A stretch of 64,000 nucleotides of DNA, from NCBI GenBank assembly GCA_963769605.1, contig CAVYML010000003.1, positions 248,001 to 312,000 on the forward strand, read 5' to 3'. A program made the position numbers and the translations under genes. Source of the stretch: Fen-1254 sp963769605. Its GTDB lineage: Bacteria > Bacteroidota > Ignavibacteria > UBA10030. Below are positions 9,686-17,425 of this stretch, piece by piece. The notes beneath the pieces were generated by a model. It saw only the letters and a program-made list of their open reading frames with translations. It did no database searches and was not told where the DNA came from. Every line of letters starts with the position of its first letter. The first letter of the stretch is position 1.

Positions 9686-10549
9686 TTAAATGCTTAATTT
9701 CATTCCTTCTGCGCACGCAAAACATTCGAGTGAACTTCCTTTTGCTCGTACATACTTTCGGCACCAATCAACCAGGCGATCCAGCTCATCATCCGTTCTG
9801 TCCGGGTCGTGATGAAAGAGTCCCAAGCGATGAACCCCCGCATCGAGTGCGAGGTCAAGCGCATCATGGAATGTTGAATGCCCCCAGCCGCGTGTTTTTT
9901 CATATTCTGTTTCTTCAAATTGAGCATCGTGAATCAACAGGCCGGCATTTTTGCAAAATTGCACATAGGCATCTCTCGTCAGCCCGCCCGGATGGGAATA
10001 CCGTATTTCATTATCTGTAAGGAAAACGAAAGATCCGGTGCTGCCGGTAAGTTTAAAACCAAATCCTCCATTCGGATGGTTCAAAGGAATCGCTTCACAT
10101 CGTGTCGACCGGTCGGCATACTGCAAACTCTTTTCGCAGAGTCCATTGTTGCAGCAGCATCCGGACTCAAACCTGGCCTTTAATTCGGTAAAATTCACCG
10201 GAAAATATGGAGGATCCATCTGGTGCATCAAATAATTTAAAACGGATGTCTGTGCGTCGTTTCCTCCGCATAAGGCAAAAGAATATCTTGAAAAATATGC
10301 CGGCTGAAAAAAAGGAAAACCCGCAAGATGGTCCCAATGCGAATGTGTCAGAAGAAGATTAATCTTTGTAACCGTCCGTTCTTTCAGCAATTGCTGCCCG
10401 AGTTTCCTGATGCCGGATCCGGCATCGATGATGATAACATCTCCTGCATCGGTTCGTACTTCAATGCATGTCGATTCACCGCCGTAACGAAGAGTCGACG
10501 GTCCGGGCGATGTAATGGATCCCCGGCATCCCCAAATGACAACATTCAT
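9686..10549 (-). CDS. Metallo-beta-lactamase-fold hydrolase
   Basis: The 287-residue protein starts with the strand WGCRGSITSPG and carries the zinc site THSHWDHLAG (about residues 87-96), a later FLTDNE segment and LFHHDPDRTDDELD near the C-terminus. The opening WGCRGS.PSP and GGEST.CIEV segments resemble a subgroup of stand-alone metal-dependent hydrolases related to PhnP and phosphodiesterases. A Cys-rich insert (GCCCNNGLCEKS, about 148-159) is unusual. No signal peptide; probably cytoplasmic. The convergent gene ends 124 bases away. The substrate is unknown. Confidence 0.9.
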   Translation of the reverse strand: MNVVIWGCRGSITSPGPSTLRYGGESTCIEVRTDAGDVIIIDAGSGIRKLGQQLLKERTVTKINLLLTHSHWDHLAGFPFFQPAYFSRYSFALCGGNDAQTSVLNYLMHQMDPPYFPVNFTELKARFESGCCCNNGLCEKSLQYADRSTRCEAIPLNHPNGGFGFKLTGSTGSFVFLTDNEIRYSHPGGLTRDAYVQFCKNAGLLIHDAQFEETEYEKTRGWGHSTFHDALDLALDAGVHRLGLFHHDPDRTDDELDRLVDWCRKYVRAKGSSLECFACAEGMKLSI

Positions 10550-10645
10550 GCTGTTATCCCTTTCAACCTCTTTGCTGTACTCCTGTTCGATAGATATAGT
10601 ATATGAGAGACAAGAGTTGACTCATGCAAACTCATTTTAACGAAT

Positions 10646-12067
10646 TCAGGGCGCAACAAGCCTGTAACTTATAAATGCAAATTCTTTACAATCCGGCGAC
10701 CAGGAATGCACGTTCATTGTTCCTTGTCCGCCGAAAAGATGTGCAATAGTTTTAATGTCACCGCCGTCCGTCGTCATCAAACGAAGAACTACATTTTTAT
10801 TTGCCGGATGTCCTTCTACCGATTTCTCGTATGAAACAAACACAATCAATTTATTGTCCGGTGACGGATGCGCAAACCAATCGCCGTACTCATCTGCGGG
10901 CGTGAATTGAATTTGGTCTGATCCGTCCGGTTTCATGCGCCATATTTTCATTTGACCCGTTCTTACGGAATTAAAATAAATGTACTCTCCATCCGGAGAA
11001 TATTCCGGCCCATCATCCAGGCCTGGTGTCGATGTCAAACGCTGTTCATTCCCATTTGATGAAATTGTATAGACATCATATACCCCATTTCGCTCTGCGC
11101 AGTATGCAAGTGTTTTATTATCCGGAGAGATTCCGTGCCAATAGGATGGTCCGCTTTTTGTTACGAGCCTGGGTACTCCGCCGCCGCTCGGCACAATATA
11201 TATACGGGACTTGCCGTCTTCAGCATGATGACTGATGACTAATTCTTTTCCATCCCATGAGAGTCCGTGGTCATTATTGCATTTCAAGGCAAAGCCGGTA
11301 TTGATCTGCTGCGGCGTACCGCCGGTTGCAGGAATCATATAAATTTTTCCGCCGGAATTGTATATGAACGTTTTTCCATCCCGGCTCCAATTGGGTGCTT
11401 CAAAATGTTCTTTTGCGCGACGAATGATCGTGCGTACGCCTGTCTCGATATTCATGGTCTCGAGCGTGCTTTCGACAACTCGCTTATCGAATGGAAGCAC
11501 GCCTTGTTCACTGTAGCTGATATTCGATAAGAGAGCTGTCTCTCTCGCCATGGAATCGTGCGAACAAACAAAAAGACCCGCGTACACGTGTCCGGACATC
11601 TCGACCGTAATGGTTCCGGCGGGATGCATGATGCCGGCCGAATCGGATACATACATAGTAAATTGATCGCCGGTACGTTCAAACGATAAAGTTTTTGCAC
11701 CATGGAGGGGTGATTGAATTTCGTATGTTTCTCCGCCTTTTGTTTTTCGATATTGGAGCGAAATGAGTCCATCGCCGTGAAAAACGGCATCTGCATAAGC
11801 ATCGTCCGGATCTAATCCGGCTCGTATCATCCATCCGGCTTTGCAGTGAGGATTTTTGCCCGTATCTTCCCAGGCGATATCCGTTTTTCCAAAACAGTCT
11901 CCTTCAATCTTATCCCACATGAAAAAGAATGAATCCTGATTTCCCCACATTTTTTCGCCGCTTCCTGTCAGCCTTATGATTCCGTTCGACGAATCGAACT
12001 GAACATAGCCCGGAAGAGACATTTTTCCGATATCGTTTTTTCCAGTAAACGCCGGTGCTTTTTCCAT
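10646..12067 (-). CDS. Lectin-like (DUF1349-type) domain fused to TolB/PD40 beta-propeller
   Basis: The ATG at 12067 has a good ribosome site (AAAGGAG, 5-base spacing), giving 473 residues. Residues about 20-190 look like a DUF1349/concanavalin-type jelly roll (KAGWMIRAGLDPDDAYADAV, FERTGDQFTMYVS). Residues about 205-470 contain PD40 propeller repeats (PNWSRDGKTFIYNS, ISPDNKTLAYCAE, YSPDGEYIYFNSVR, PSPDNKLIVFVSYE, WSPDCKEFAFISY). No signal peptide with this start, so it appears cytoplasmic, which is unusual for TolB-like propellers. A more upstream in-frame start at 12133 does not create a convincing signal peptide. Such fusions occur in FCB bacteria, but no reaction is known. Confidence 0.85.
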   Translation of the reverse strand: MEKAPAFTGKNDIGKMSLPGYVQFDSSNGIIRLTGSGEKMWGNQDSFFFMWDKIEGDCFGKTDIAWEDTGKNPHCKAGWMIRAGLDPDDAYADAVFHGDGLISLQYRKTKGGETYEIQSPLHGAKTLSFERTGDQFTMYVSDSAGIMHPAGTITVEMSGHVYAGLFVCSHDSMARETALLSNISYSEQGVLPFDKRVVESTLETMNIETGVRTIIRRAKEHFEAPNWSRDGKTFIYNSGGKIYMIPATGGTPQQINTGFALKCNNDHGLSWDGKELVISHHAEDGKSRIYIVPSGGGVPRLVTKSGPSYWHGISPDNKTLAYCAERNGVYDVYTISSNGNEQRLTSTPGLDDGPEYSPDGEYIYFNSVRTGQMKIWRMKPDGSDQIQFTPADEYGDWFAHPSPDNKLIVFVSYEKSVEGHPANKNVVLRLMTTDGGDIKTIAHLFGGQGTMNVHSWSPDCKEFAFISYRLVAP

Positions 12068-12291
12068 AGGGACTCCTTTAATTAATCCAATGAAAATTGG
12101 ATTGAGTACTAATCTTTGCTGAAGATGGAACAATAAAAATTAATTTTCAGAATGCCGTTTGATATACAACAAACAGCCGTAAAGAATGAGTAAAGATAAG
12201 TAAAAAAAACCTATATAAAGCGAGCAAAAGAATATATGACCGGACGGTGAATATTTTCATTACGTTTTTTCTGTCATGCATGGAGTACTTT

Positions 12292-13614
12292 TTACTCTGC
12301 CGGGACTCCTTTTTCTGTCATCAATTTGTGTAATAAGACCAAAACGCCGCCGCTTGTATCGTGTTTTAAAAGCTCATCCTGGAATTCATTATAACTGAGG
12401 ATTTTTCCATTAAAATCGCGGGATAAATCGCACATAAAGCTTTGCCATCCCTCTTCACCTATTTGCTTTTGAAGCTTGCTGATAACAAACGGACCTTTGG
12501 CGTAAAGCACAAGACCCTTTTCTTTGGAATTGGGAAAGTCAATGCCGATTATGGGGATATCGTTTTCCTTTCCCGCAAACTCCAGATATTTTGTGAGCGG
12601 CTGATGCATCGCTTCGTTGAAGGCATCTTTACCTTTAGTATGACGAATATATGTAAGGCGAAGGTAATGGGGAAGAGAAAGCGCAAGGAACCAAAATCCA
12701 GGTTCTCCAAATTTGGCAAATATCCCGGCTCCGATCCATTGCTGCGCTATAGTCAAATGGAGCATGTCAAAGTTTCCCTGCTTCATCTGATTCAGGGAGG
12801 CGGAACCGACTGTGAGCAAACCACTGCCGACATTAATTCCCTCGAAGTCCGGTACTTCAATAAGTGTGAGTCTTTTATGATGGTACTCTCCGATATAGTT
12901 TTGGTAAAAATTGAAAACATTTTCAGCTTCCGCAAGAATACATGAAGACTTGAAAGTATCGTTCATGTATGAATAAAGCATAATCGTTTTATCCGCGCAT
13001 ACTCTGGAGGTCATTTTAAATAAATCCGATCTGAAAACGATAAGCGGAAGTTTGAACACAGGGAATACACTTTGCCAAACAAAACGGGAACGGCCGCCCG
13101 ATGTTTTGGATTCAAGAATATTGCCCGCTGAAAGCACCGTATATCCGGCCGGCACATCTGCCGTCATTGTGAAACCCGCAATTTGATCGATGATGAGCGG
13201 GTACCATCGATGCCCTCGATCAAGGAGAAGCAGCGTGTCCCCTTGCAATAGATTCGGGAACCTGTACACAAATTTTAAGCTGAGGCAATTCAAACTTCGG
13301 GCTTCGAGCGGCAGCTGCAGTTGAATTGTATCCTTCCCCGTAAATTCGAACGGGACATAGCCCCATTTATTTTTAAGTGAAAACTGAATGGATTGAACCA
13401 GAATAGTCGAACTAAAAAGGAATTCTATTTGTGAAACTGTGTCGCTCTTTTGGAGTTCACACGTCAGTGAAACTTCGACAGGATCTCCTAAAGAACGAAT
13501 AGAAGCATTGATGTTGTACGAGATGATTTTGACTCCAAGTGATCCGCTCAATGCGTATGGAGAGATGGAAAGAGGCAGGGCAAAGAACAGGATTCTGATC
13601 GAACTAGACAGCAT
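12292..13614 (-). CDS. Secreted M1-aminopeptidase-like protein lacking the zinc site
   Basis: AGGAGG six bases before the ATG at 13614 fixes the start (440 residues); an upstream in-frame ATG lies within the ribosome site context. A signal peptide covers about residues 1-24. The middle resembles the gluzincin part of M1 peptidases, but where the family has HExxHQW this protein has LTIAQQW (about 287-293). The GAMEN-like exopeptidase loop is also replaced (GINVGSGLLTVG). It is therefore probably catalytically inactive and may bind peptides or act as a scaffold. The remaining helices (KGKDAFNEAM, KGPFVISKLQKQIGEEGW) follow the M1 layout. Inference rests on motif alignment by eye. Confidence 0.7.
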   Translation of the reverse strand: MLSSSIRILFFALPLSISPYALSGSLGVKIISYNINASIRSLGDPVEVSLTCELQKSDTVSQIEFLFSSTILVQSIQFSLKNKWGYVPFEFTGKDTIQLQLPLEARSLNCLSLKFVYRFPNLLQGDTLLLLDRGHRWYPLIIDQIAGFTMTADVPAGYTVLSAGNILESKTSGGRSRFVWQSVFPVFKLPLIVFRSDLFKMTSRVCADKTIMLYSYMNDTFKSSCILAEAENVFNFYQNYIGEYHHKRLTLIEVPDFEGINVGSGLLTVGSASLNQMKQGNFDMLHLTIAQQWIGAGIFAKFGEPGFWFLALSLPHYLRLTYIRHTKGKDAFNEAMHQPLTKYLEFAGKENDIPIIGIDFPNSKEKGLVLYAKGPFVISKLQKQIGEEGWQSFMCDLSRDFNGKILSYNEFQDELLKHDTSGGVLVLLHKLMTEKGVPAE

Positions 13615-13766
13615 CTTTATCCTCCTATGCATATTTGCTTCGGTATATCTATGAAATCAAGCAAATAATATAAACCTTTATTTCGTATATTACTTGCAGA
13701 GTTTTTTCTTTCCAGTCGAATAATGTGTCCGTTTTTCACCCATTTTATAAATCTGATATGCACCTG

Positions 13767-14066
13767 TTATATCGAATATCCTTCGGAAAATAGGCACTTA
13801 AGGGAACCTGTGTGACCGCAAACGCCTGCTCTCGGTAAGTTTACGAGAGGCATGAGGAAGTCTACGCCTTTTTCGTGTGCACATTTGTGCGTAGTCATGC
13901 TTGTGCTGCACAGGTGATCCGCACCATCATCATCACAATATGGACAGATGACAGTCGCAGTTTTATTACAGTAAGAGCATTGGAATTCGATTTTCTTATT
14001 GTGGAAAAGAATTTGGATTTCTTCATCATCATTGTCTTTCAATGTTTTATGTATTGGCAATGACAA
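13767..14066 (-). CDS. Small cysteine-rich, probably zinc-binding protein
   Basis: A 99-residue product with CSYC and CPYC pairs followed by further Cys and His residues (HLCSTS, HKCAHE, GVCGHTGS), consistent with one or two zinc ribbons. The only start in the usual set is a TTG at 14066 without a good ribosome site. The same frame stays open upstream to about 14135 and reads plausibly (SIFHYDLGSSTELS), so the true N-terminus may use a rare start or the 5' end may be damaged. No function can be assigned. It lies alone between convergent-free spacers. Confidence 0.55.
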   Translation of the reverse strand: MSLPIHKTLKDNDDEEIQILFHNKKIEFQCSYCNKTATVICPYCDDDGADHLCSTSMTTHKCAHEKGVDFLMPLVNLPRAGVCGHTGSLKCLFSEGYSI

Positions 14067-14421
14067 TTCAGTTGAAGAGCCTAAATCGTAGTGGAATATA
14101 GAGATGCAAACCCTATTTTCTGAAAAAAGAGAATTTTATGTATATTATAAGACATTTGAAAAATTCCTTTCAACTTGCTGAATAGAAGAAAGGGACGAAA
14201 CATTAGATTGGATTTTGTTTTAAACTGTTCTTTGTCATAGTTCTTTTATCACTTGAAAAGCTCACCCGGATGAGATTGCTACTCTCAGAGAACATCCTGG
14301 CTTTTTAAACAGTATGGTGTGAGCGCTGATTTCAATGCATGAATAATCTGCGATTGTTTTTTGCAATATAATTCGTGAGAGGGTAAACTTTATTAACAAC
14401 AAACCTGAAAGGAGAAATACT
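14067..14421. other. Intergenic region upstream of the ACT-domain gene
   Basis: A 355-base spacer between divergently transcribed genes. Apart from the possible upstream extension of the Cys-rich protein (to about 14135), no gene, RNA gene or strong hairpin was recognised. It should hold the promoter of the ACT-domain gene. Confidence 0.5.
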
Positions 14422-14829
14422 ATGGCAAAACCTCAACGTGTTACATTTCTGAGAGCGAATCTCAAGGATCAACCCGGCACACTGTTCGATATCATGAAAG
14501 ATTTGAAATCGAAAAATATTGCATTGAAAAGTCTTTGGGGTTATGGGAAAAGCGAAGGTGCCGCAGATCTCTTCGCAATCGCAAAAGACCCTGATAAATT
14601 ACGCAACGCTTGGAAAACTACAGGTGTGTTTGCTGATGAAGGAATTGGATTTTTCATTAAAGGCGAGGACAAAACAGGCGTTCTTCTGAAGACTCTTGAA
14701 GCCCTGGCGCAAGCTAATGTAAATATTAAAGCATCAATCGCGATTGCAGTGAGCGGAAAATATGGCTCGATTATTTGGGTCGATACAATGGATGTAGAAA
14801 AAGCTGCGCAGGTATTGGGAGCAAAATAG
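14422..14829 (+). CDS. Double ACT-domain protein
   Basis: The 135-residue protein consists of two ACT-like modules: residues about 5-65 (FLRANLKDQPGTLFDIMKDL) and about 72-132 (FFIKGEDKTGVLLKTLEALAQANVNI). ACT domains bind amino acids or other small ligands and commonly regulate amino-acid metabolism enzymes; a stand-alone pair suggests a small regulator or ligand sensor. AAAGGAG precedes the ATG by 8 bases. No partner enzyme lies next to it. Confidence 0.85.
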   Translation: MAKPQRVTFLRANLKDQPGTLFDIMKDLKSKNIALKSLWGYGKSEGAADLFAIAKDPDKLRNAWKTTGVFADEGIGFFIKGEDKTGVLLKTLEALAQANVNIKASIAIAVSGKYGSIIWVDTMDVEKAAQVLGAK

Positions 14830-15034
14830 CAGTTGTGTTATGATCAGCAACTCAAGCTGAAAGCCGGAGGCATAAAAATGTAATTGCGCTTTACATAATA
14901 CAAATTAAAAGGTCATCGTCTTTGCCGACACGGTGAGAACAAGACTATCTACACAGCAGGCGACGGAAATAACTCGATGAAAAACCAAAGAACATATTAA
15001 ACTTAATGTGGACGATCTAAAAATGGATGATAAA

Positions 15035-15991
15035 ATGAAAGCGATTATTTATCATAAATATGGTTCCCCCGATGTTCTTGGATTAAAAGAGGTAGAAAAA
15101 CCTACTCCAAAGGATGATGAAGTCTTGATAAAAGTTTGCGCAGCTTCCGTCAATCCCCTTGACTGGCACTTTGTGAGAGGCACGCCGTATTTCGTTCGTA
15201 TCATAGCAGGACTGCTTCAACCAAAGGACACACAACTGGGCGTTGATGTGGCCGGCCAGGTTGAATCGGTTGGCAGGAATGTAACGCAGTTCAAGCCTGG
15301 CGATAATGTGTTTGGCACGTGCCGCGGAGCCTTTGCCGAGTATGCGTGTGCTTCCGAATCAGCATTGGTCATAAAACCGGACACCGTCACGTTTGAGCAA
15401 GCGGCCTCTGTACCTGTAGCGGCATCCACTGCATTACAGGGTCTTCGTGATAAGGGCAGGATTCAACCAGAACAAAAGGTTTTGGTTAATGGTGCGTCTG
15501 GCGGTGTTGGCACGTTTGCGGTTCAGATCGCCAAATTGTTTAAAGCAGAAGTTACAGCCGTTTGCAGTCCTAGTAAAATGAACATAGCGCGTTTGATTGG
15601 CGCCGACCATGTGATTGATTATACTAAAGAAGATTTTACTCAAGATGGGAAGTGCTATGACTTGATTATTGCCGCCAACGGATATCATTCGATTTCCGAT
15701 TATAAACGTTCATTAGGCCGCAACGGAATTTACGTAATGATCGGAGGCTCTGGAGCTCAAATGTTCCAAGCTTTGTTTTTAGGACCGTTGGTGTCAATAA
15801 CCGGGAGTAAGAAAATGGGCGGCATGATGGCGGTAGTAAACAAAAAGGATTTGATATTTTTAAAAGGACTTATCGAGGCCGGTAAAGTAAAACCTGTTAT
15901 AGACAGGCATTACCCATTAAGCGATGTTGCGCAAGCTATTCGATATCTTGAAGAAGGACATGCTCAAGGGAAAGTTGTCATCACAATATGA
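15035..15991 (+). CDS. Zinc-independent MDR-family NAD(P)H oxidoreductase (quinone oxidoreductase-like)
   Basis: From the ATG at 15035 (MKAIIYHKYGSPDVL) the protein has 318 residues; in-frame ATG/GTG codons at 15023 and 15008 are less typical for the family. The GroES-like N-terminal half (EVLIKVCAASVNPLDWHFVRG) lacks catalytic zinc ligands. The Rossmann half has VLVNGASGGVGTFAVQIAK for the nucleotide. It belongs to the quinone oxidoreductase/RTN4IP1-like branch of medium-chain dehydrogenases, reducing enones or quinones with NADPH. Its end LEEGHAQGKVVITI is the usual family terminus. A 193-base spacer without a recognised feature separates it from the ACT gene. Confidence 0.92.
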   Translation: MKAIIYHKYGSPDVLGLKEVEKPTPKDDEVLIKVCAASVNPLDWHFVRGTPYFVRIIAGLLQPKDTQLGVDVAGQVESVGRNVTQFKPGDNVFGTCRGAFAEYACASESALVIKPDTVTFEQAASVPVAASTALQGLRDKGRIQPEQKVLVNGASGGVGTFAVQIAKLFKAEVTAVCSPSKMNIARLIGADHVIDYTKEDFTQDGKCYDLIIAANGYHSISDYKRSLGRNGIYVMIGGSGAQMFQALFLGPLVSITGSKKMGGMMAVVNKKDLIFLKGLIEAGKVKPVIDRHYPLSDVAQAIRYLEEGHAQGKVVITI

Positions 15992-16252
15992 GTCCATAGG
16001 TTCAAAAATATCGTAAAACGATATAATGTCGCGATGCCGCTGCAAAGCCACTTTAAAAGGACTGCGATCATAATAATGGTATTGCACGACGTGCAATATA
16101 AATTGGACGACCATCGGTTTCGTTCATCTTGCCAAGCATGGATAAAATCATTAATGTCAGGCATGTTTGATACGGAATAATCATGAAACCATTGGCAAAA
16201 TATGCAGTCATCTTTTTCCGTTTTTTAAATATCTTTACCGTGTTATGCAAAA
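15992..16252. other. Intergenic region with no recognised gene
   Basis: A 261-base spacer. Short minus-strand open frames exist here but show no conserved motif or ribosome site, so no gene is called. It should include the promoter of the kinase-like gene downstream. Confidence 0.45.
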
Positions 16253-16852
16253 ATGGTGACTATTTTTTACAAAAACGTTCTTTCTGAAATCTTGAATCAA
16301 GTGCATCGGTTGTCCACTTCAAAACAACGAGTTCTCATCGGCATTGACGGGTGCGGAGGATCCGGCAAGAGTACTTTCGCCGCCGAGTTATCCGGTTCGC
16401 TTGGAGCTGCACCTGTTATCCATGTCGATGATTTCTACAAACCCTCTCGAGAGCGATCTCGTTTATCCAGTTCAAAATTTATTGGCTGGCAATTTGATTG
16501 GCGAAGACTGGAAAGGGATGTCCTTAAACCTTTAATTACGGGCGGCGAAGCAAATTATCAACGGTACGACTGGAGCATGGGCTGTTTGGCAGAATGGCGA
16601 AACATCCGAACTCTTTCGCATGTAATTATCGAGGGCATCTATACGTTAAAGTCTGAGTTATCAATGTACTATGATCTTCGTCTATGGATTGAATGTCCTC
16701 GAGACGTACGTCTTAAGCGTGGACTCGATCGTGATGGAGAACATGCACGTTCACTATGGGAAGATGATTGGATGCAGGAAGAGGACAGATACATTGCATT
16801 ATGTCATCCTCATCTTCAGGCTCATAAAATTATTCAAGGAATGTCCACATAA
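16253..16852 (+). CDS. Uridine kinase-like P-loop NTPase
   Basis: The 199-residue protein has a Walker A motif GIDGCGGSGKSTFA (about residues 25-38), then VIHVDDFYKPS, the hallmark of the uridine kinase/phosphoribulokinase group, with DWRRLERDVLKPL and YDWSMGCLAEW substrate-side segments, VIIEGIY and a lid rich in Arg (RDVRLKRGLDRDG). It probably phosphorylates a nucleoside or a related small alcohol with ATP. The C-terminus is a little short compared with Udk, so the exact substrate is uncertain. No good ribosome site precedes the ATG. Confidence 0.85.
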   Translation: MVTIFYKNVLSEILNQVHRLSTSKQRVLIGIDGCGGSGKSTFAAELSGSLGAAPVIHVDDFYKPSRERSRLSSSKFIGWQFDWRRLERDVLKPLITGGEANYQRYDWSMGCLAEWRNIRTLSHVIIEGIYTLKSELSMYYDLRLWIECPRDVRLKRGLDRDGEHARSLWEDDWMQEEDRYIALCHPHLQAHKIIQGMST

Positions 16853-17425
16853 CAATTTTGTAACTGTTCAGTGTATTTTGAAATAATTATTTTTTTGTAA
16901 TTACTCAGCGTGATATTGAAAGAATAAAAAATCCCCGCCCTATATAGCGAAAATTAGGTATTATGCATTCGCATAATTCATTTTTATGTTTCCAACTCCC
17001 TTTTGTTTAAAAGCGCCAGTCGGAGACATAAAAATGTTAACATGCGGGGCATGTTACAAATGAAATAAATGAATCACATCTATGTGATACTATCTTCAGG
17101 GGGATTGATAACTGAGAAAATATTGATTGTGTTAAATTACGCTGAGCAACTACTGTATTCAAAGTGTTTTTGGATTTTACTTTTAATGAATAGACCGTCG
17201 CATCTGCTCGTCAGATGGGATTTAAACCCGTGAAAAATCCTGGCATACCAGTCCCTATCCGGTGCATATCCCTTTTCAATTCGGATTGCGTGATAATATG
17301 ACGTGCCAATAACAAATGGTACCTGCCTTTTCTCTTAAATCTGTCTTGCCTTGTTTCCTTTTTCACTAAATCTCCTTATGTTCTGCGGTGGCAGGGATTG
17401 ACCGCAGACTTTTGCGAGGTAGAGA
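16853..17425. other. Intergenic region carrying a MITE-like element and a leader hairpin
   Basis: 573 bases without a convincing gene. A degenerate repeat end lies at 16860-16880, the full MITE-like element at 16897-17153, and a hairpin TCTGCGGT/ACCGCAGA (17382-17389 and 17401-17408) stands 17 bases before the histidine kinase start, where it could influence translation. Confidence 0.65.
16897..17153. repeat. 257-bp MITE-like element with terminal inverted repeats and four internal hairpins
   Basis: The left end GTAATTACTCAGCGTGAT (16897-16914) matches the inverted right end (17136-17153, read on the minus strand as GTAGTTGCTCAGCGTAAT) at 15 of 18 positions. Inside are four consecutive hairpins: ATTATGC/GCATAAT (16960-16977); a 19-bp arm pair at 16979-16997 and 17018-17036 that matches at 17 positions with G-U-compatible changes; TAACATGC/GCATGTTA (17038-17056); and ATCACAT/ATGTGAT (17073-17088). 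No coding sequence is inside. The same ends occur at 8012 and, degenerate, at 31765 and 31942. It looks like a non-autonomous mobile element or a structured RNA repeat. Confidence 0.75.

Noticed and set aside
15964..16250. Two short minus-strand frames (60 and 66 codons)
   Set aside because: Different frames, no ribosome site and no motif; at most a decayed gene remnant.
17211..17366. 51-codon minus-strand frame (GTG start) with an AAGGAG five bases upstream
   Set aside because: The product has no recognisable hydrophobic or metal-binding pattern and the region is otherwise repeat-derived; the ribosome-like site may be chance.
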